From assembly GCA_016928975.1 (NCBI GenBank), contig JAFGJR010000192.1:1-20592 (forward strand): a stretch of DNA of 20,592 nucleotides. Reading direction: 5' to 3'. Origin of the DNA: Sedimentisphaerales bacterium (GTDB lineage Bacteria; Planctomycetota; Phycisphaerae; Sedimentisphaerales; SG8-4). The translations under genes and the position numbers were made by a program. Positions 1 through 8,589 of the stretch are shown here, piece after piece. Numbering within the stretch: the stretch's first letter is position 1; every line of letters starts with the position of its first letter. Under the pieces are notes generated by a model. That model did no database searches, had not been told where the DNA came from, and saw nothing but the letters and a program-made list of their open reading frames with translations.

Positions 1-360
1 CATAGTTCATAATACCCAAGTCAGCCCAGCGACTGAACCGCTTGGCCGACGGCTGTAGTTGTCCAATTCCCGCTGAACCAACACAGCCCCCGCAACGCCG
101 GGCTGAGGCGCACGCGCAGCGCGACGCGGCAAAGGCAAGAAACGCCAGAACCACAAAGACTCGCGCAGAGCCGCAGGGACGCAGAGATCGTAGACACGCG
201 CCGAAGGCCAAACGCGTTCTCAAGGCGACTCGCAGGAAGACGACACGCCGCAAACCTCGGCCCCCCGCCAAAACACGATCCCGAAACAGGCCGACATCAG
301 CGCGTCAGCGGTAGGCCGGCCTCCGCCCACCGCTCTTCTTTTCACCACGGAGAATCGTAG

Positions 361-377
361 GGTGTGCCGTGCACACC
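361..377. repeat. Perfect inverted repeat GGTGTGC-CGT-GCACACC
   Basis: This is a seven-base-pair perfect stem with a three-base centre, sitting just after an ACCACGGAGAATCGTAG run. Phrases of the form 'TAGGGTGTGCCGTGCACACCG' resemble dispersed intergenic elements, so it may be one copy of a family. No T-tract follows on either strand, so it is a poor candidate for an intrinsic terminator. Confidence 0.55.
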
Positions 378-392
378 GATCCGCCTCTTGTC

Positions 393-436
393 ATTCCAGC
401 GGAAGGCCTGCCCTCGACCTGATCGGGGGCTGGAAT
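393..436. repeat. Imperfect hairpin element ATTCCAGC...GCTGGAAT
   Basis: The arms ATTCCAGC (393-400) and GCTGGAAT (429-436) are perfect reverse complements separated by 28 bases. The flanks (GTCATTCCAGC and GCTGGAATCCA) match my memory of a very common dispersed bacterial hairpin whose translated form reads WIPA...AGMT. Here the usual short loop is replaced by a longer insert. It appears to be a remnant or variant copy. Confidence 0.5.
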
Positions 437-752
437 CCACGTGTTCTCACGCCGGGACGCGGCGGCCTTTGATGGACACGCCCCAATAAAGCACCGTACC
501 CCGCTTCGGTCCCCACATAAAGCCACCAAGACACGAAAAGAATGAACACGAAGGAGCTCCCCCCCCCGGACTCTGTGGCTCCGTGTGAGAACCAGAAAAG
601 GCCGATGGCGAATCGCCTGTCGTCTTATCCGAGGTCCAAATCCAGGTTACGATGGTATTGGCTACGCCGAGCATGATGCCGCTGGATTTCGAGAAATGTA
701 CGCGACACCTTCAGTTCCTCCCGGGAGCACCATCTATGGTTGTCCCCGTTTG

Positions 753-1757
753 TTAGTAATCCATGTTGAGCAGGTCGAGGTCTTTTATGATCCAACGATC
801 AAATGTCAGCGGGACTCCCATAATCGCATGCCATTTCTTGATGGTCTTGTAAAGGTCCCGTTTGACGATGTAGTTCCTATCCGGAGACACTGTCGCAAGT
901 TGAAGTTGTCTGCCAAGGCCGGCGTGTGCCAAAGATAGTCTCTGACGTTCGTCCTCGTCAAACAATCCATGACGCATGAAGTACCCATCAGAGGCGAGCA
1001 TATTACAGAGTCGGGCGTGCCACTCCTGCAGGACGGTCCAGTCTGCTGCGGCCATGAAGACCGGCTCCGAGGATCGATTCGGATCTTCACTGAGTGCAAC
1101 GCCCACTTTGTCATGTAATCGCCGTACAATGACTAACTCATTCGATACCTCCAAGACGTGTTCCTGGCTGAGCCACCCGCCACGCTTGAGCAGTTCCCCA
1201 AGATGACTGTGGACCCTCTTGAACAAGCGAAGTTCAGATGAGTCCCTTATTTGCCTCCATTTCTTAAGTGGGTCTCGCCCGAGTCCAACGAACAGAGTCT
1301 GATCACTGAGATCGAGCATATTCTGCAGCTTAGTCGAGGTTACACTATACGCGTAGATGGTCCTGATCATCTCGGTCTCATCATTATTATCGTCGCGGCT
1401 GAATAGGCCGGATGACATCACAGGGCGAAGTGATTCACAGTAGAACGCTGGGTATGTGATGTGGAATGAGAGCGTTTTGTCATCGCAAGACGCGCCGAAT
1501 TTGGGAAACTGAAGGACCTGCTCATTGAGCTTCCAGTCACGCGCAACCGCCAGCATGAGGGACTTCTTCTCGCTATGGGCACCTAGCAGATCCCAAGCCC
1601 AAGTTGCCCCTAACCCCCCGGATGTTATTGCTATTACAAACACCACCGATCTGAATCGTTGACCCTTCTCCCATCCTGCCTGAACAAGCGATCCCCACAC
1701 AAGTGCCAGTGTGGAGCACACTAGAAAACCCACGGCGTGCCCACGGGAAAGCCACAT
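753..1757 (-). CDS. Hypothetical membrane-anchored protein, low-GC, probably 5'-frameshifted
   Basis: I do not recognise the family. The 334-residue frame begins with two hydrophobic segments (about residues 9-27 and 37-56), followed by about 270 soluble residues with no motif I can name and a basic/aromatic C-terminus ending LLNMDY. The ATG at 1757 has no Shine-Dalgarno sequence, and this frame has a TAG four codons upstream. The overlapping frame instead begins with GTG at 1911 behind a GGGGAGG sequence and runs hydrophobic up to the same point. The intact gene was therefore probably 753-1911 (about 386 residues, three N-terminal membrane helices), with a frameshift near 1757-1769. Base composition looks clearly less GC-rich than the neighbours, suggesting horizontal acquisition. 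That this is a real gene is likely; its function is unknown. Confidence 0.6.
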   Translation of the reverse strand: MWLSRGHAVGFLVCSTLALVWGSLVQAGWEKGQRFRSVVFVIAITSGGLGATWAWDLLGAHSEKKSLMLAVARDWKLNEQVLQFPKFGASCDDKTLSFHITYPAFYCESLRPVMSSGLFSRDDNNDETEMIRTIYAYSVTSTKLQNMLDLSDQTLFVGLGRDPLKKWRQIRDSSELRLFKRVHSHLGELLKRGGWLSQEHVLEVSNELVIVRRLHDKVGVALSEDPNRSSEPVFMAAADWTVLQEWHARLCNMLASDGYFMRHGLFDEDERQRLSLAHAGLGRQLQLATVSPDRNYIVKRDLYKTIKKWHAIMGVPLTFDRWIIKDLDLLNMDY

Positions 1758-1911
1758 GAGAGATGACTATTAGGATGAAGACAGTAGCTACGCAGCCGTT
1801 GCCCTGGAAGACGTTGACTCTCGGGGCCCCGCTCTCTGGCAGGGGGATATTCTCTTTGAAAACCCTAACCTTCTTGCGGAGAACTGAAGAAAGCCATCTG
1901 AACAGGCCCAC
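1758..1911 (-). pseudogene. Out-of-frame N-terminal segment of the 753-1757 gene
   Basis: This segment encodes about 51 residues from a GTG start, including a basic stretch (VLRKKVR) and the beginning of a hydrophobic helix (VATVFILIVIS). GGGGAGG at 1917-1923 on the minus strand lies five bases before the GTG. After about 1757 the continuing frame (to 1573) becomes glycine/cysteine-rich and loses protein-like character, while the other frame picks up a hydrophobic helix. This is best explained as the true N-terminus of the downstream gene, separated by an indel. The alternative is a separate short ORF translationally coupled to the next. Confidence 0.45.
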
Positions 1912-2265
1912 TAGTGCCTCCCCAATAGGTTCAGTCCTGCGGGCATGTTTCTGGAACGCCCGAAGGGAGAGTCACATATGTTCGCCCTATTCTCTCTCGC
2001 TAACGCCTCGCCCTTCGACGTCATAGACCACCGCTCATTTTGACTACACCGCGCCCATTCGATGCAGGAAGGGCCGCAACTCGCATTCGGCGTAGCCGGA
2101 CCAGGAACGTATCTTCGGAGGTCATTATGCCGGAGGTAGGTGAGTTAGACAAGAGAAAAGAACTGTTGTCAGTTGGCAATTCTCAGTTGCCGGGCGCCAG
2201 CAGGGCAATCGTTTCTGACCCCTCATCCCTGAACCCCACCCGTCGTCGGTTGGATCGACGTGCAG
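1912..2265. other. Intergenic region without recognisable gene
   Basis: This is a non-coding gap between two divergent genes. It holds a CAGTTG-containing stretch (2170-2191) with a small inverted repeat, GGCAA (2175-2179) and TTGCC (2187-2191), of a simple-pattern type seen between genes in environmental genomes. The one open frame (2040-2312) begins TTG with no Shine-Dalgarno sequence and has no protein-like character. Confidence 0.5.
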
Positions 2266-2294
2266 TTGACAGCCACGGGTGGCAGGTTTACTGT
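2266..2294 (+). promoter_or_regulatory. Candidate sigma-70 promoter for the beta-galactosidase
   Basis: A perfect -35 box TTGACA (2266-2271) is followed after exactly 17 bases by TACTGT (2289-2294), which keeps the key T, A and final T of a -10 box. The spacer contains the inverted repeat GCCAC-GG-GTGGC (2272-2283), a possible operator. Transcription would begin near 2301, giving an approximately 58-base leader before the start codon at 2359. Confidence 0.4.
2272..2283. promoter_or_regulatory. Operator-like inverted repeat in promoter spacer
   Basis: GCCAC and GTGGC form a perfect 5-bp inverted repeat around a GG centre, directly abutting the -35 box of the candidate promoter for the GH2 gene. 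A protein bound here would block RNA polymerase, which is how sugar-responsive repressors often act. Its role as an operator is inferred from position only, and a 5-bp repeat can arise by chance. Confidence 0.25.
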
Positions 2295-2358
2295 ACGTGC
2301 CATTGGTGGTAGCAGAAGGTTCGATGGATATGTCAGGCGACTTATTTGGAGGATATGA

Positions 2359-6063
<3,705 letters not shown>

Positions 6064-6091
6064 GGCCAGAGTCGTGCCCATCGCTGTGTGA

Positions 6092-6119
6092 TTGCACCAG
6101 CAGCGGAATCGAGTATAAT
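6092..6119 (+). promoter_or_regulatory. Candidate promoter of the MNT/HEPN pair
   Basis: A perfect -10 box TATAAT (6114-6119) is preceded at 16 bases by TTGCAC (6092-6097), a partial -35 match. Transcription from about 6126 would place the AAGGAG ribosome site (6142-6147) within a short leader. It lies directly after the GH2 stop codon, so the toxin-antitoxin-like pair probably has its own transcription rather than relying on read-through. Confidence 0.5.
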
Positions 6120-6141
6120 GAGCGGACCAAGGCGAAGATAT

Positions 6142-6147
6142 AAGGAG
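6142..6147 (+). promoter_or_regulatory. Ribosome binding site fixing the nucleotidyltransferase start
   Basis: AAGGAG ends six bases before ATG 6154. The frame is open further upstream to 6088, but those upstream codons include the -10 box and would sit before the transcription start. A second ATG at 6148 touches the Shine-Dalgarno sequence and is out of spacing. The start at 6154 (MVRVSDEL) is therefore preferred. Confidence 0.6.
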
Positions 6148-6153
6148 ATGGGC

Positions 6154-6489
6154 ATGGTACGCGTCTCTGACGAGCTGATCGAGGAAATGGTTCGGACCGT
6201 TGTAGATGAGGTTGAGCCTCGTCGCATCTATCTTTTCGGGTCCTATGCCCGGGGAGACCAGACAACCGACTCAGATGTCGACCTGCTCATTGTCGAAGAT
6301 CAAGGCTTTGGGCCGGATCGAGACCGCTGGTCCGAGTTGAAGCGTATCCGCAGGGCCCTGAGACCCTTTCGCGTCCCAAAGGATATCCTGGTCTACAGCC
6401 AGGAGGAGTTTGCTGCCTGGGAGCAGTCCGTCAATCACGTTGTCGCCCGTGCCGTCAGGGAAGGGAAGCTACTCTATGAGAGATCTTGA
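6154..6489 (+). CDS. MNT-type minimal nucleotidyltransferase (antitoxin-like)
   Basis: This 111-residue protein belongs to the minimal nucleotidyltransferase (MNT/NTP_transf_2) family. The catalytic signature is visible as LFGSYARGDQTTDSDVDLL: G29-S30 followed by the metal-binding pair D41 and D43. In characterised MntA/HepT systems the nucleotidyltransferase acts as antitoxin by adding AMP to the HEPN partner. The stop codon overlaps the downstream HEPN gene by 14 bases, so the two are translationally coupled and probably form one complex in the cytoplasm. Shorter than some relatives but complete. The family assignment is firm; the antitoxin role is inferred from the pairing. Confidence 0.85.
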   Translation: MVRVSDELIEEMVRTVVDEVEPRRIYLFGSYARGDQTTDSDVDLLIVEDQGFGPDRDRWSELKRIRRALRPFRVPKDILVYSQEEFAAWEQSVNHVVARAVREGKLLYERS

Positions 6490-6874
6490 GCAAGCCAAGA
6501 GCCTTCTCCGGGTAGCCGAGAGAGACCATCGCGCCCTGTGTGGCATGGAGAGCTCGACAGTCTTCTCCGACGAGATCTTCGGGTTTCATGTTCAGCAGGC
6601 GGTGGAGAAGGCCCTGAAGGCTTGGCTGTGTGCTCAAGGCATGACCTTTCCGAGGACCCACGATCTGGATGAGCTGGGTGCTCTGCTGGAAGAGACCGGT
6701 CAGAGGCTTCCCGCGTTTCTGTCTGATTTGTTGGAGTTCACCGATTTCGCTGTCGCCTTTCGATATGAGGCCTTCCCGGACATGGAGGGTGACATTGACA
6801 GACGAGCCTGCGTTGACAAGGTCGCCCGTCTGCTGCAACACGTTCGCCAGGTCCTGAAACACAGCGAGTCGTGA
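6476..6874 (+). CDS. HEPN domain protein (toxin-like partner of MNT)
   Basis: The protein is 132 residues, starting at ATG 6476 within the end of the nucleotidyltransferase gene. It shows the HEPN (PF05168) pattern: FHVQQAVEKALKAWL at about 38-51, RTHDLDELG at 60-68, and FRYEAFPD at 95-102. HEPN partners of MNT proteins are ribonuclease-like toxins, but the R-x4-6-H catalytic motif typical of HepT toxins is not evident after residue 90. It may therefore act by another mechanism, be inactive, or be a substrate-recognition partner. The longer open frame from 6410 lies inside the upstream gene and is rejected as a start. Confidence 0.82.
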   Translation: MRDLEQAKSLLRVAERDHRALCGMESSTVFSDEIFGFHVQQAVEKALKAWLCAQGMTFPRTHDLDELGALLEETGQRLPAFLSDLLEFTDFAVAFRYEAFPDMEGDIDRRACVDKVARLLQHVRQVLKHSES

Positions 6875-6980
6875 TGCTGCACAACGCCACGAACACTGAG
6901 GAATCTAACGTTCCGCACACCCTGCGAAATCACAGGCAGGAGACTGCGGACTATTCAGCTTTGACTACAGGAGTCCAGGC

Positions 6981-8435
6981 ATGAGGAATCGTATACGAGG
7001 GTTTGTCGGAATGTCTCTGTTACTGGCGTGCCTGTCTGCGGGCGCGCTCGGCCAGGACGGGTCTCTCACGCCGGCGATGGTCGAGAGGATTCGCGGCGGG
7101 TATCAGATGGACGCGCACACGCGGGCTATGCGCAATGCCCTGACCGCCACCGGGATCAAGAGCATCGCCGAGAACCGCGAGATCGTGGCTGCCCATACCG
7201 ACAAGTTCAGCCACAAGATCAAGACCAAGGGCATCAGCAATCAGAAGGCCAGCGGCCGGTGCTGGATGTTCGCCGGCTGCAACCTGATCAAGCCGGTCCT
7301 GATGAACAAGCTCGACTTGGACGAGTTCGAATTCTCGCAGATTTACCTGCAATTCTGGGACAAGATCGAGAAGGCCAACAAGTTTCTCGAATGCATGATC
7401 GCGTGGCGCGACCGCGATCTGATGGACCGCGAGGTCACGTTCATGATGCAAGACCCCTGTCCGGACGGCGGGTACTGGGAGAGCTTCGCGGACCTGGTGA
7501 CCAAGTATGGCGTGGTTCCCAAGGAGGCCATGGCCGAGACCGCCAGCTCTGAAGGCACCAGGATGATGAACCACGTGCTGGCGACCGCCCTGCGCCGACA
7601 GGCAACGGAACTGCGCGACCTCTACCGCCAGACCGGCTCGGTGGCGAAGATGCGCGAGGCCAAGGAGAAGATGCTGGCCGAGGTCTATCGTGTGCTGGTC
7701 CTCAATCTCGGCGAGCCGCCGGTCGAATTCACCTGGCGCTACAAGCTGAAGGACAAGGACAAGAAGAAGGCCGGCGAGAACGACGAAAAGGACGAGAAAT
7801 CGGACGACTACAAGGTCCAGCAGAACTGGAGCGAGCTGCGCACCTACACGCCCAAGTCGTTCTACAAGGACTTCGTCGCGCTCGATTTGAGTCAGTATGT
7901 CAATATCGCGGACGACCCGATCCGGCCGAAGGGCAAGCACTACGAGGTCGACCTGACGAACAGTGTCCAGGAGGGCCGCAACTCGAACTACGCGAATGTC
8001 GATATCCAGATGCTCCGGGACGCCGTGATCAGGGCGCTGTTGGACAACAAAGCAGTCTGTTTCGACGCCGACGTGTCGCCCGACCAGGACGATGCCAAGG
8101 GGATCATGGCCCGCAACCTGTACGATTACGAGTCCGTGTACGGCATCAAGCTCACCGTGGGCAAGGCCGAGCGGCTGCTCTATCGCGAGTGCACGATCAA
8201 CCACGGCATGACGTTCATCGGCGTGGACCTCCGTGAAGGCAAGCCGGTCAAGTGGCTCGTCGAGAACAGTTGGGGCACCGATCGTGGCGATAAGGGTCTG
8301 TGGACCATGTACGACGATTGGTTCACCGACAACGTCTACAAGGTGATCGTCCACCGAGACTACGTCCCGCCTGAGACGCTGAAGACCCTGGACCAGCCCG
8401 CCATCAAGCTGCCCGTCTGGGATCCCATGTGGTAG
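6981..8435 (+). CDS. Exported C1B cysteine aminopeptidase (bleomycin hydrolase/PepC type)
   Basis: This 484-residue papain-fold peptidase belongs to family C1B, which releases N-terminal amino acids from peptides. The catalytic triad is C94 (SGRCWMFAG), H408 (INHGMTFIGVD) and N429 (VENSWGTDRGDKGLW). Gln87 in the SNQKASGRC stretch is a likely oxyanion residue. CAGGAG lies seven bases before the ATG. Unlike classic cytoplasmic PepC, it begins with a signal peptide (MRNRIRGF...LLLACLSAGALGQ, about 24 residues), so it is probably periplasmic. A highly charged insert (about 254-278, with KDKDKKK and DEKDEKSDD) is unusual. The C-terminus ends LPVWDPMW, close to the conserved WDPM tail that reaches into the active site in C1B enzymes. 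It converges on the secretin gene; the 154-base gap holds no clear terminator. Confidence 0.9.
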   Translation: MRNRIRGFVGMSLLLACLSAGALGQDGSLTPAMVERIRGGYQMDAHTRAMRNALTATGIKSIAENREIVAAHTDKFSHKIKTKGISNQKASGRCWMFAGCNLIKPVLMNKLDLDEFEFSQIYLQFWDKIEKANKFLECMIAWRDRDLMDREVTFMMQDPCPDGGYWESFADLVTKYGVVPKEAMAETASSEGTRMMNHVLATALRRQATELRDLYRQTGSVAKMREAKEKMLAEVYRVLVLNLGEPPVEFTWRYKLKDKDKKKAGENDEKDEKSDDYKVQQNWSELRTYTPKSFYKDFVALDLSQYVNIADDPIRPKGKHYEVDLTNSVQEGRNSNYANVDIQMLRDAVIRALLDNKAVCFDADVSPDQDDAKGIMARNLYDYESVYGIKLTVGKAERLLYRECTINHGMTFIGVDLREGKPVKWLVENSWGTDRGDKGLWTMYDDWFTDNVYKVIVHRDYVPPETLKTLDQPAIKLPVWDPMW

Positions 8436-8589
8436 GCATTACCTGTCCGGCCAACGGCGTCTTCTCGCGGGCTGGAGGACGGGGACAATGCTCTCATGGG
8501 ATGGAAAAGAGTGCACCGATGGCAGCGAACAGACAGGATAGGCCTTTGACGACCCGGGACCTGCCGACCGAAGAGCACCGAAGCGCTGA

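Larger units (their letters stand above)
1..752. other. Gene-poor stretch with repeat-like remnants
   Basis: I see no convincing protein gene here. The open frames that exist are short, very arginine/proline-rich or low-complexity, and lack Shine-Dalgarno sequences. The stretch contains several pieces that resemble intergenic boilerplate I recall from planctomycete and other environmental genomes: an ACGCAGAG-type piece near 160-186, a CACGGAG-type piece near 346-352, two hairpins (361-377 and 393-436), a CCACCAAGACACGA-type piece near 523-537, and a CTCTGTGGCTCCGTGTGAG piece near 571-589. The first three bases read ATG on the minus strand, so a gene may run off the left edge, but there is too little sequence to say. 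Confidence 0.5.

Noticed and set aside
42..314. 90-residue arginine/lysine-rich open frame
   Set aside because: Composition comes from repeat-like intergenic DNA and there is no Shine-Dalgarno sequence.
7020..8354. 444-residue minus-strand open frame opposite the C1B peptidase
   Set aside because: The plus-strand frame contains the complete C-H-N triad; the antisense frame is rich in V, L, D, H and R, as expected for a shadow.
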